From positions 688,766,083-688,830,082 of the forward strand of contig NC_081412.1 of the NCBI RefSeq assembly GCF_030272615.1: a DNA stretch of 64,000 nucleotides. The letters run 5' to 3'. Of this stretch, positions 42,536 through 53,600 are shown in pieces. Every line of letters begins with the position of its first letter. Position 1 is the stretch's first letter. The notes under the pieces were generated by a model, which had not been told where the DNA came from, searched no databases, and saw nothing but the letters and a program-made list of their open reading frames with translations. The translations under genes were made by a program, and so were the position numbers. Source of the DNA: Cryptomeria japonica (taxonomy: Eukaryota > Streptophyta > Pinopsida > Cupressales > Cupressaceae).

Positions 42536-44384
42536 ATAACCATTGAATCATATTCATGAATATCAACTTTTAAAGCACCTATAGAAATACAGTCATCTGA
42601 AAACAAAGGATTGGGGCACAAACTTTCACCATTGGAGAAGTCATCATTTGAAGCCTTCAAACACTAATCTGGAATACAATTGCTATGAGAATTAACTTCA
42701 TGGGCTTCCTTCATTAGATCATCCATTACCTCACTTATCTCTGCATTCTTGGTATAGTTCCCAAAACTATCCTCTCGAATAAGGACATCTTCTTGATCTA
42801 AATATTCAAAAGGATGATTGCTTTGAGCCTTGAATACTTCATAAGGTGTAGATTGAAATTCCATCAAGATAGGGACATTTTTTGTTATACCTTCATAGAT
42901 TTCATTTTCAACATGCTCATAGACATATGCATCACTTGTTGTATTCACTTGTCCCAATGATTTCTCTTCATCACACTCTTCATGGAATTTGAAAGCTTCA
43001 TAGTTAGGTCACATGAATGATAAAGAGTGGATACTTGATGGTTCAACTTCTTTCACTTGAGACTGATCTAGAAATTCATTAAAAGTGTCCAGTTTTGAAG
43101 ATAAAGAACATGTCTATAAAATTTTACCTATGGTTGCTTCTCCATTGATCATATTTGTACAAGGTTGTCCACTAGGTATTATAACTTTGATTCCCTCAGA
43201 AAAGTTTTCATCTTCCACTGTTAGTGATGGATGAATGAGAATATCCTCTCCACATAGAAAGTCATCATCGAAAGAATTAAGACACCAAGTTGGAATGAAG
43301 ACTTTAGGAGATTCATCTTGGGATTCTCTTTCTTCATCATTTTCTTGAAGCTTGGGTTGCATGGAAGTCTTGAAATCATTTATTCCTCCTTCAAGCTTTT
43401 TATTTTCAGGTGCATTGAAGACTTCTTCCTCATTGTGATAATCTTCATAATGCTTATGGCATACAAGAACACAATCCTCTTTCTCTATCTCACTCACCTT
43501 TAGATCTTTCTCTTGACATGTATCCTTAAAAGTAGACGTGACTTCATCTTCTTCTACATATACACATTTTAATGAGTTGCTTTCATTACTTTTCTCATGG
43601 GAATTTATATCAGTGAGAAAATGATTATCATTCTCATCTTTTTGTTCAATCTTTTGTAGTTTTTGTAGCTTTTGAAGCAATGAAGGGTGCACCTTATTAG
43701 GATCTAGATGTCTGTCTCCGTAGAAGTTTTTCAAAAACTCGATCTATTTTGAATCATTAACAATCTGATTTTGTGGAGAAATAAGTGGAAGAGAATGAGC
43801 ATCATCATTATTATCCATTGTTGATTAAGGAATACAATCATAAGAAAAAAATTGGTTCTCTCTTCCATCTTTTTCCTCAATCTTTTGCAAAGTTTGGAGT
43901 AGAGAAGGATTAATTTTATGAGGATGAAGTTTCTTTCCATTGTACAAACTTTTCAAGAAGTTAACTTGTTCAGGATTATCAAGACTTTGATTCTATTGAG
44001 CAACTGGTTTAGGTGAAAGATCACTTTTGTCTTCATCTTTCTTGATTGTTGACTTGGGTAAATGATCACAAGAAAGAAAATCGATTTCTTTTCCATCCTT
44101 TTCTTCAATATCTAGAAACACTTGACATAAAGCGGGATGAACCTTATCGGGATTAAATTGCATGCCACCATAAAATTTCTTCAAGAAGTTGACTTGTATG
44201 GGCTCATCAGGAACTACCCTCTTTGGATATATATAATCTTCATCATCACTTTCACTATCACTTTCCAACTTTCCTTTGTACCAAACCATTGTTCTAAATT
44301 CGATCTTTCAAACAAATTTGCCAACCTTCATTTTGAAGAAGGTACCTTACAGTGTCTAAGGAACAAAGCACAGTGGCAGTTCGC

Positions 44385-44402
44385 TCCCCAGTAGAGTCAC
44401 CA
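44385..44402 (-). other. Primer binding site of the non-autonomous element
   Basis: Minus strand TGGTGACTCTACTGGGGA, starting with the CCA complement; one base different from the site at 4175-4192. A hairpin (AAATCTGTT with AATAGATTT) lies just upstream at 44404-44425. Confidence 0.75.
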
Positions 44403-45904
44403 AAAATCTATTGGTAAACAGATTTGTCACTGCAATCGTTTACCTGAAACTGGCCCTGTTTGCCCAATAAGGAGTGACAAACGTTCCAATAGTTGGAGAG
44501 ATCATTCTGTGAAACATGATCTTCCTCTGCATTTGAGAGGGGCAGCTCCCTCGTATGATAGGCATGTTTAGGATTTTTGTGTACTTTTAACCTGAAAGTA
44601 AATAAAGGAGAAAACATAGAACTAAAAAGAAATAAATATAGAAACTCCAACAATAGACATACGACCATCAACTGAGCTTTCTCAACATTCACAACAAATT
44701 ACAAGGGGAGTTTATAAGGTAATATGCTTAGCCATGAGATGACGATAAAGAAGAATGACAAATCTCAACATACGGAGAGATAAGATACTTCAACACATTC
44801 AAACTAAGATACCAAAGGTTGCTTGTGCATCATCACATCAATTGTACAAATCACATATGCATAAAAAGACTACCAATTTGACATACAAGAAATCAACAAT
44901 GATAACACATGAATACATTTAGAACACACGAATTAAGATGTATTCTTCATTATCCTTTCGAAAATATACAAGTCCAAAATACTTTCTATACATAGTGCAA
45001 ATCAAAATGTCATTACAAGTTTCTCCTGGGATTCCAACAGAGTTTTCCCCTCTGTAAAAAGTCCCCTCTTTAACATTACAAATGGCCTTCTATTTATAGG
45101 CTCGTAGGATAACTACCTTATAACCAACTTCAATCCTCGGTTAATAACTAACTCTTTTTTGCGTACATTTCAAAGAGTTAGTAACCTACACTTTTATGTG
45201 CAGAAGAAGTCAACTTTCTAACCTTGGGTTACAATAAGTGACATAAGTCACATTTTACAAAAATAATATCAAACCCATTACATTGAAGAAATAATTCATT
45301 TGTTGATTTTGTTGAGGTGGCCTCCATCTTCATTTGTTTCATTTATGGTGCTTGTAACCATCTCACTATCCAACCATCCACAAGTTGCTACTTTGATCAT
45401 TATCATAATGAGGTAGCCATTAGACATCAACTTTCCTTTTATGAAACATGTTCCAACTTCACATCATCTATAATGGATAAACCTCTTTTAATATAGACCC
45501 TTTGCAACATCTCAAAGACAAAAATGATATATATAGATGTTATCCATGATAAATGATAAATTAATATCAAAACCTAGACTTTGACCTATCTTTCCCTATC
45601 TTTTCATAATATGTATGACACAAACATTCCATTTCCTTCTTTGTGATGACATTCCTTGGGGCGATCAATCAAGCTTCTAAGGTGCCTTGTATTCTATCGT
45701 TTTCATTTTCTCTCTTAATCACTTCACCATCTATTCCATATGTCGGTATCTTGACCATTGAAATAAGGTATTCACCTACCAATATCTTTTGTTCGAGGAC
45801 ACACCCATTGTGATCACATCAACTAGAATCCTTTACTGCCATCTTGCAATGTTTGTTAATTATCTAAAATTCACCACCACTCCAAAAATTCAACCGGATG
45901 TGAA
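44403..45904 (-). mobile_element. LTR copy L2, 5' LTR of the non-autonomous minus-strand element
   Basis: Reverse complement of L1 and L3 with few differences. Ends on the minus strand in CAAATCTGTTTACCAATA, then the primer binding site. TATA box (TATAAATA on the minus strand) at 45091-45098. No gene inside; the 94-codon frame at 44408-44692 is the same shadow seen in L1 and L3. Upstream it is continuous with ORF X, as in the other copies. Confidence 0.85.
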
Positions 45905-46289
45905 TCAAAAAGAATATTGTTGCCATGTAAGATCAACTTCTTGAGAGAAATGATGGCATCTAGTCTCGAAATAGTGAATGTTGTCTGCATTTGGCCAATA
46001 GGTTAACCAAATGGAAACTTGTATTTTCCATTTCAACGTTTGTCCCTCCGTGAACTTCCTGTAGAAGTGCCATGTGATTGGCTTTGGACAATTGTCTCTG
46101 GTAAAGGTCACTGCTCCTCACTCAATGGAAGCTTTGTAAGGGGACCTCACAACGTTTCTAGTCCAGGGTGAAATTTTGGGAGGTTCACTCTCAATCACTG
46201 GGTGTCTGGTGATGGGATCATACCGAATCCAGTCTATCATTGCATCCGTATTGTTGATGATCGAGTGATTTAAGTACCATTTGTTTATC
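45905..46289 (-). pseudogene. ORF X, copy 2 (N-terminally deleted, fused to segment S)
   Basis: Same protein as at 33.96 kb from NKWYLNHSIINNTDAMIDWI onward, split by one TGA near 46118. The N-terminal ~75 residues are missing; the frame instead continues from segment S (SILGVCCSKMIKIS then WINKWYLNH), so S and X are joined in frame here by a deletion. Confidence 0.65.
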
Positions 46290-46547
46290 CAAGATATTTT
46301 AATCATTTTGGAGCAACAGACACCCAAAATTGAAAATTTAAAATATGACAAAGTATGAATTGGGTTCAGGTGAAAGTTGGCCATGTGAGACAAAATGGTG
46401 CTTAGATCCTGACTATCAACTGATTTCCCTCAATTTGTGGTAATTCTAAAAAATATTCTATTTTTCATAATTTGACTGGCAATGACCTTGGATTGCATGT
46501 TCACTGCTTTCACATATACACCTATTGGATCTTCATTCAACATGAGA
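46290..46547 (-). repeat. Segment S, copy 3 (partial)
   Basis: Matches the outer ~255 bp of the inverted-repeat arms, from AAGATATTTTAATCATTTTG to CTTCATTCAACATGAGA. On the minus strand it leads into ORF X copy 2; on its other side it abuts ORF X copy 3 in the opposite orientation, making a second, nearly spacer-free inverted arrangement of X. Confidence 0.8.
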
Positions 46548-46550
46548 TGG

Positions 46551-47138
46551 ATTTGTTTGACAATTGTCCCTAAGAATGGACATGGGATTCAATCTATTTC
46601 CCTGAGTGTGTCATCGGCTAACCCCACCACATACGTTGGTAACTTGAGCACCAGCAAGGCCACACTACAATCTAGTTTCATAGGTTCGGTTTCCAGTTCA
46701 ATGGGTTACAAGGTTTCCAATAAAAGTTCATTCACAGAGAGGATAGACAAATGGTACTTAAATCAATCGGTCATCAACAATACCAATGCAATGATAGACT
46801 AGATCCGGTATGATCCCATCACCAGACGCCTAGTGATTGAGAGTGAACCTCCCAAAATTTCACCTTGGACCAGAAAAGTTTTGAGGTCCACTTACAAAGC
46901 TTCTATTGAGCGAGGAGAAATGATCTTTACCAGAGACAATTGTCCAAAGCCAATAACATGGCACTTCTATAGGAAGTTCACGGATGGACAAATGTTGAAA
47001 TGGAAAATACAAGTTTCCATCTGGTTAACCTATTGGCCAAATGCAAACAACATTTGTTATTTCGAGACTAGATGCCATCATTTATCTGAAGTAGATCTTA
47101 CATGGCAACAATCTTCTTCTCGATTCACATCCGGTTGA
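46551..47138 (+). pseudogene. ORF X, copy 3
   Basis: Frames 46482-46802 and 46833-47138 are one ORF broken by a TAG at 46800 (MIDWI expected). It reads NKWYLNQSVINNTNAMID here as DKWYLNQSV, then IESEPPKISPWTRKVLRSTY, CPKPITWHFYRKFTDGQMLK and ETRCHHLSEVDLTWQQSSSR ending at FTSG. It keeps CGA (Arg) at the place where copies 1 and 2 have TGA, which supports the C-to-T explanation of those stops. Followed directly by LTR L3. Confidence 0.65.
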
Positions 47139-48625
47139 ATTTTTGGAGTGGTGGTGAATTTCAGATAATTAACAAACATTGCAAGATGGCAGTAAAGGAT
47201 TCTAGTTGATGTGATCACAATGGGTGTGTCCTCGAACAAAAGATATTGGTAGGTGAATACCTTATTTCAATGATCAAGATACCGACATACAGAATAGATG
47301 GTGAAGTGATTACGAGAGAAAATGAAAATGATAGAATGCAAGGCACCTTAGAAGCTTGATTGATCGCCCCAAGGAATGTCATCACAAAGAAGGAAATGGA
47401 ATGTTTGCGTCATACATATTATGAAAATATAGGGAAAGATAGGTCAAAGTCCAGGTTTTGATATTAATTTATCATTTATCATGGATAACACATATATATA
47501 TATATATCATCTTTGTCTTTGATATGTTGCAAAGGGTCTATAATAAAAGAGGTTTATTCATTATAGATGATGTGAAGTTGGAATATGTTTCATCAAAGGA
47601 AAGTTGATGGCTAATGGCTGCCTCATTATGATAATGATCAAAGTAGCAACTTTTGGATGGTTGGATAGTGAGATGGTTACAAGCACCATAAATGAAACAA
47701 ATGAAGATGGAGGCCACCTCGACAAAATCAACAAACAAATTATTTCTTCAATGTAATGGGTTTGATATTATTTTTGTAAAATGTGACTTATGTCACTTAT
47801 TGTAACCCAAGGTTAGAAAGTTGACTTCTTCTGCACATAAAAGTGTAGGTTACTAACTCTTTGAAATGTACGCAAAAAAGAGTTAGTTATTAATCCAAGA
47901 TTTAAGTTGGTTATAAGGTAGTTATCCTACGAGCCTATAAATAGAAGGCTATTTGTAATGTTAAAGAGGGGACTTTTTACAGAGGGGAAAACTCTACTGG
48001 AATTCTAGGAGAAACTTGTAATGACATTTTGATTTGCACTATGTATAGAAAGTATTTTGAACTTGTATATTTTCAAAAGGATAATGAAGAATATGTCTTA
48101 GTTCGTGTGTTCTAAATGTATTCATGTGTTATCATTGCTGATTTCTCGTATGTCAAATTGGTAGTCTTTTTATGCATATGTGATTTGTACAATTGATGTG
48201 ATGATGCACAAGCAACCTTTGGTATCTTAGTTTGAATGTGTTGAAGTACCTTATCTCTCTGTATGTTGAGATTTGTCATTCGTCTTTATTGTCATCTCAT
48301 GGCTAAGCATATTACCTTATAAACTCCCCTTGTAATTTGTTGCGAATGTTGAGAAATATCAGTTGATGCTCGTATGTCTATTGTTGGGGTTTCTATCTTT
48401 ATTTATTTTTAGTTCTATGTTTTCTCCTTTATGTACTTTTAGGTTAAAAGTACACAAAAATCCTAAACACCCCTATCATACGAGGGAGCTGCCCCTCTCA
48501 AATGTAGAGGAAGATCATGTTTCACAGAATGATCTCTCCAACTATTGGAACGTTTGTCACTGCTTATCGGGCAAACAGGGCTAGTTTCAAGTAAACGACC
48601 GCAGTGACAAATCTGTTTACCAACA
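47139..48625 (+). mobile_element. LTR copy L3
   Basis: Full-length match to L2, ending in CAAATCTGTTTACCAACA at 48625. TATA box TATAAATA at 47936-47943. Instead of a primer binding site it is followed by a CATA microsatellite, so it is a 3' or solo LTR. Confidence 0.8.
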
Positions 48626-48730
48626 CATACATACATACATACATACATACATGTATATATATACATGTATGTATACATGCATACATACATATATGTATAT
48701 ATATATATACATATATGTATGTATATATAT
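48626..48730. repeat. (CATA)n/(TA)n microsatellite, left part
   Basis: CATACATACATA then TATATA words. It ends in TATAT, the target site of the next element; its other part resumes at 56479, showing one array split by insertion. Confidence 0.9.
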
Positions 48731-49931
48731 TGTAAAGCGGAAAATCGCGATCGAACCCTAGTTGTTCTCCCCTCTTCCAACTCTGAGGAGAGAGAAGGGA
48801 GGTTTGCTAGGATTCGATGGTTTTCACTTAGGGGAGAGACTTTACATTCAAAAGAGGGGTTGAAACCCACAAGATCCAATCCCACGCAATGCAAGATTAG
48901 ATGCTAAATGAATTTCAAGGGTTAGGAAAGCAAGGCTACCCTCTTTTGTAAAGAATGTTGTTAAGGAAATTAAGCTAAGAATACATAGAAAGTCATAAAG
49001 ATTCGCTTATAAACTGAGTTCGGGTTATAGGATGAAGCTATGGACCTGGAATTAGCAGTAGAATGTCGATATGGCGCTGTCCTGTAAATTTGAGCAAAAG
49101 TTGTCGGGACGATGGCGCTCGGTGCCACGGTCCTCCGAAAAATCCGTCAAACGAAGGGGGATCGGTTCGTCTCTACACAAGGATTCCAGATCTTCAATTT
49201 CAGCCGCGTACCTGCAACCTACACACAGAAAAGCGAAGACGATTGGGGGGTTAGGGATTAGGGGTTTGCCTTTAGGTCAAACCCCAGTTTTGGAATTAAC
49301 CAAGAAATGAGCAAGAGCTGTAAATGTAAATGACTGTAAAACAAGTACTAATACCTTGTTCTAAGGATGTTTGTATCCTTATGTGCGAAGGTATAGATGT
49401 TGTATGTTGTATGTTGTAGCATGTAGTATGTGATCTCCTCTTCAATGGTTGAATCCTTGACTTGAATGCAACACTTAGCCTTGAATGGAGACTTGAAATG
49501 ATCAATTGCTTGAAAGAATGCTTGAATGCTTGAATGCTTGAGTATAATTTCCACGCTTTGTACACATATCCTCTTCATCCCAAATGAGAGAGAAAAATGT
49601 AGTTTATATACTTGTCAATTAGGGCTGATAGACTGATTTTCCCGACCTTAGGCCGACCAGGAAATATAATTTCCAAATTGCAAACAAAAAGACCCGAGCC
49701 CCTTAGGAGACCGGGCCCAAAATAGGACCCAGGGACCAGGGCGCTGGGCGCTCTGGTCCCACCTCCCAGGACAGCAGGGTGCAAGGAGGTTCAGGCCAGG
49801 GTGCTTGAAAAATGCAGTTTTCAGTGTCGTGAGCAAGTTTTGGGGTCTCCATTCAGGTTGCGTGTTGCATCGCCATCGTGAAGACCGAAATGCAGTCGAA
49901 ATTGCAAGTGTCACAATTTTAGGATGCTACA
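48731..49931 (-). repeat. Element E 3' LTR
   Basis: Minus strand begins TGTAGCATCC and ends TTCCGCTTTACA. TATA box (TATATAAA on the minus strand) at 49603-49610. A 13-bp GC-rich hairpin lies at 49732-49760. Confidence 0.93.
49732..49760 (-). other. GC-rich hairpin in element E 3' LTR
   Basis: On the plus strand GGGACCAGGGCGC, loop TGG, GCGCTCTGGTCCC: 13 pairs including one G-T. Identical copy in the other LTR at 56279-56307 and a related hairpin in the neighbouring element at 58443-58471. Confidence 0.75.
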
Positions 49932-49946
49932 TTTAGCCCCCACTTT
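49932..49946 (-). other. Element E polypurine tract
   Basis: Minus strand AAAGTGGGGGCTAAA immediately before the 3' LTR; a near-identical AAAGTGAGGGCTAAA lies at 59644-59658. Confidence 0.85.
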
Positions 49947-50670
49947 AGCGGGAGTATGTATGCTCATACTTCCGGTAAAGTACAAGGAAACAACATTGAA
50001 AGACTTTCACCACGTCAAGGAGGCAAGATACACCAAGCCCCCAGTGGACTAAGGATCTTACGACTTCAATTGAGAAAGTAAAAGGGAAGATCACGAGGGA
50101 GAACCATGACTGTCAGTAGTAAGGTTCCCTCACTATGAGTCATGCAAGAAAGATATCAAAAATTTTCAAGGCAAGGTTAAATTTACTAAGAAATTTTCAA
50201 GTATCTTGAAAAGATATGAACGGGATGTATGCCCCCCTACGTTAAAGCGATCGCACACGCCTCACCAGGGGTGATTGTTTTAACGTAGTGATACATATAA
50301 GAAATGAGAAAGGAGCACGTTATCGCAAGGATTTAGCCCCCAAGTGTGAGATAAACCCAAGGATAATAGACACAAAACATAAAGCACGAGGTGACTTCAC
50401 TTTCCTCGGGGTCAGTATGCTATATGATAATTCATGTATATATATCATATGTATGTATGCATAATTGTTCTTCATTCCCCAATCAAGGAAGGTCACCTAG
50501 AAGAAGGGAACACATGTGTCTTTTGGGTCAACATGAGAGAGACCGAGAGATCTCAATGCTTTGCATCGTCCTCAAGTAGACAACACCAAGGACAACAAAT
50601 AGAAGAATGAGAATAACATATAGAAGAAGTAACGAAAGAGAGGAGGAAAGAATCTGCTATGCTAATGTAA
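49947..50670 (-). other. Element E 3' untranslated region
   Basis: About 720 bp between the ORF stop and the polypurine tract. No ORF is supported. A/G-rich, with a short palindromic CATATATGATATATATACATG-like stretch near 50420-50450. Confidence 0.6.
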
Positions 50671-53600
50671 CTAGTCTAGCACGTCATCTACCCCCCGATC
50701 TTGCTGATCAATGTTTCGGGAAGGCAGGGAACACGCTAGAGGAGGAACATCCAACACAGCAGATGGAGCTATCACAAGATCCAAACAAGGGCTATGTTCA
50801 TGTTCCGAGCCACATTGTTCTTGTCTAGGAGCTAGGATAAGTGCTTTAGAAAATTCATTAGATAAATGGTTATCAACATCAACAAGTTCATATTCACTAT
50901 CAGAAGCAAGAGGAGTAACATTTTCATCTATATCGTCATCAAGATTTATAAAAATAGGATCTTTAACTCGCACAGGATCAAGACCATTATGCATCTTATG
51001 TTTAGGAGATTTAGGCTCAATGTCCGGCTGAGGAGAAAACGGAATAATGCTTGTCGAAGGTGTTTTTGGGGATTGCAAAGTTTGAGAAGCAGCTGCCTGA
51101 GCTCTAAGATGACGCTTTCGTCGGCATTCACGTGCATAACGATTTCGTCTAGTCTTAGTAGGAAGTTGAGAAGATTGAGGAGGAGGAATGTTCTCATCCT
51201 TATCACTTGGGTGTTTAGGTTGTGGTCTCTTAGGTTGAATAATAGGAGAAGAGGAAGGTCTCTTCTCTCTATAAAAGGAAGGAGGAGGAACTGCTCCATA
51301 TAAGGGAGGAATATTCGGTTTAGGAAGGAGACCAAGTCCATCATGACGAGGAGGTATAGGTCTACTCTTAGGAGGTTTATTAGATATAGGCATAGTCACA
51401 TCCATAGGAATGGGTTGGGAATCTTCTTGAGGAAAGACATTGGTTTTATCTTTCAAAGGAAGAACTTCCTTCTCAAGAATGATAGGAATGTCAAGTTTGG
51501 GTGTTCTAGGTTCACTTAGAGATAGGATCATATCTGTTTTCCACTTTTGATAAGATTTGAAAAGATGATCACTTCGCGGAGGAAGAGATTGGAATTGTTT
51601 AGGCCAAAAGTAATCAATAGGAACGCTAGAAGTTCTTTCAGCTGGTTTAAAGAGATTATGATTGACAGTAACAACTTCACCATTATGGGGAAATTTCAAA
51701 CACTTGTGAATAGGAGAAGCAATAGCTTTCATGGAAGATAGCCAAGGATAGCCAAGCTTCACACGAAATTGTTCGGAAGATGGAATAATAGCAAAGTCCA
51801 CCTCAAGGGATTTGTTATGGACCTCAATAGGTAATGTAATAGAACCAATTGCAGGAGAAGAAAATGCATCAAATAGTTTCACAACCACATTTGTTTCATC
51901 ATAGATCACTTGATTCAATTGCAAAGTAAAAAGAAACTCTTCAGTAATGACATTAACCATGCAAGAAGGATCAATAAGCACTCCACGGCAAGGTGTATTT
52001 TTGACTTTTGCAACTATATATAAAGGACCGTCAGGTGCCCTGATAGTTTCACTAGACTCAAATGTGATGGAAGGTTCTTTAGGGATTTTCTGCTGCTCCA
52101 CAAAGTTAATCACATTAGGAGTCATAGACACAAGATCATCAGGTGAGACAGAGGAATCAGTAGTATCAATCGCATTAGAGGTATGAGAAGGTAATGGATC
52201 AGTAAAAATCTGAAGATTTTGGTTAGGAGGAGCTACAGATGTGTTGCCTTTATCATTCACTCTAGAAACAGAGATAGTATTATTATCAATCAAATCTTGA
52301 ATTTTACCCTTCAAAGCAAAACATTTTTCAGTATCATGCCCAGGTTGACGATGAAATTGACAAAAAGATTTGTTATCAAAATAAGGTGAAGTAATCTTTG
52401 CAGGATCAATTTTCCTTATAGGAGGAAGAGTAAGCACATTTTGTTCCAATAACTTATTCATAATACTATGCAATGATTCATTCAAAGGAGTAAACTTTCT
52501 TTCTTTCTTGAAAAACTTAGAAATAGGAGACACACCTGATGCTGCATTCACATTGTTGTTGATGATGTGTTCATTGAATTTAATGGACTCTCTGTTCGGT
52601 TTAAACTTCCCAAATGGTTGTTGACTACTATCACCCTTATCACCCGGAGTCATAGGATTTGCTTGTTCCATTTGACTCACAGTCAGTTGATAATTGTGAA
52701 GAGTTGCGCACAACTGTTGGAAAGAAGTAAACTTAGAAAACAGGAGTTTTTCTCTAATGTCTTTTTGTAAATTAGAAATAAAGATTCTTTGAATATCATT
52801 GTCAGGCACTGGAAAGGAAATTTGAGCATACAAATGCTTATATCTACCAATGAAATCAGTCACTTTTTCTTTAACACCTTGTTTACAATGCATTAAATCA
52901 ATCAAAGTAACTTTAGGACTTATATTGTTTTGAAATTGTTGAATAAAAGCATTTGCAAGCTGTTCGAAAGAAGTAATAGAATAAGAAGGCAATGAGCAAT
53001 ACCATTGTAGGGCTTTATCTCTTAATGTTCTAGTAAACAGTTTTGCAAGCAACCTTTGGTCATAAGCAAAATCAGTACATATTGTTTGAAAGGTCTTAAC
53101 ATGTGTTAGAGGATCACCCTTACCATTATAAAGCTCCAAATGCGGAATTTCAACATGTTTAGGGGGAATAGCTCGAACAATGTCAAGAGAAAGTGGGCTC
53201 GCAATATCAAATGTGGGCACACTAAACTTAGATTGATTCATAGAGGCAATTTGTTGCTGTAAAGAAGAGACAGTTTGTGCTAGATTGTTAATGGTCGCTT
53301 CAGTCGAAAAGTTCATATTGGATGTGTTAGATTGAGATGGAGGTGTGATGTTATTGAAAGAAGGTAAAGAGTAAGGTGGTGGGACTCTGTGATAATTAGT
53401 CATAGGAGATGATTGGACAAGAGGAACACTACAAGGAGGAATGGAATGGTTAAATGAATTGCCCCCTTGCGTCATGTTCATTTGTGAAGATGTAATAGGA
53501 ACACTCATTGGAGGAATGAATGAAGAAGTCGGATTGAATGAAGGAAGAGGGTTAATTGAAGAAGAAGGGTTGCCCCCATGACTAGTGATCATAGGAGGAA

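Larger units (their letters stand above)
37210..44289 (-). pseudogene. Acidic protein with three internal repeats, in a non-autonomous LTR element; split by a copia insertion
   Basis: Minus-strand frame from ATG 44289 runs to 42541 and, after removal of the copia element and one target-site copy, continues without frame change at 37480 to the stop at 37210: about 670 codons. The first 200 residues hold three repeats: VNFLKKFYGGMQFNPDKVHP, VNFLKSLYNGKKLHPHKINP and IEFLKNFYGDRHLDPNKVHP, each followed by SLLQ...KIEEKDG-like helix and a short acidic linker. The rest is acidic and Ser/Asn rich with no recognised domain. Stops number about seven, five of them TAG where Gln would fit. No gag, protease or polymerase is present. 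The element shares LTR end and primer binding site with element 1, so it probably relied on such an element for replication. Function of the protein is unknown. Confidence 0.7.

Noticed and set aside
49063-49914. Small frames in both element E LTRs (for example 49296-49565 and 55843-56052)
   Set aside because: They repeat only because the LTR is duplicated; no coding features.
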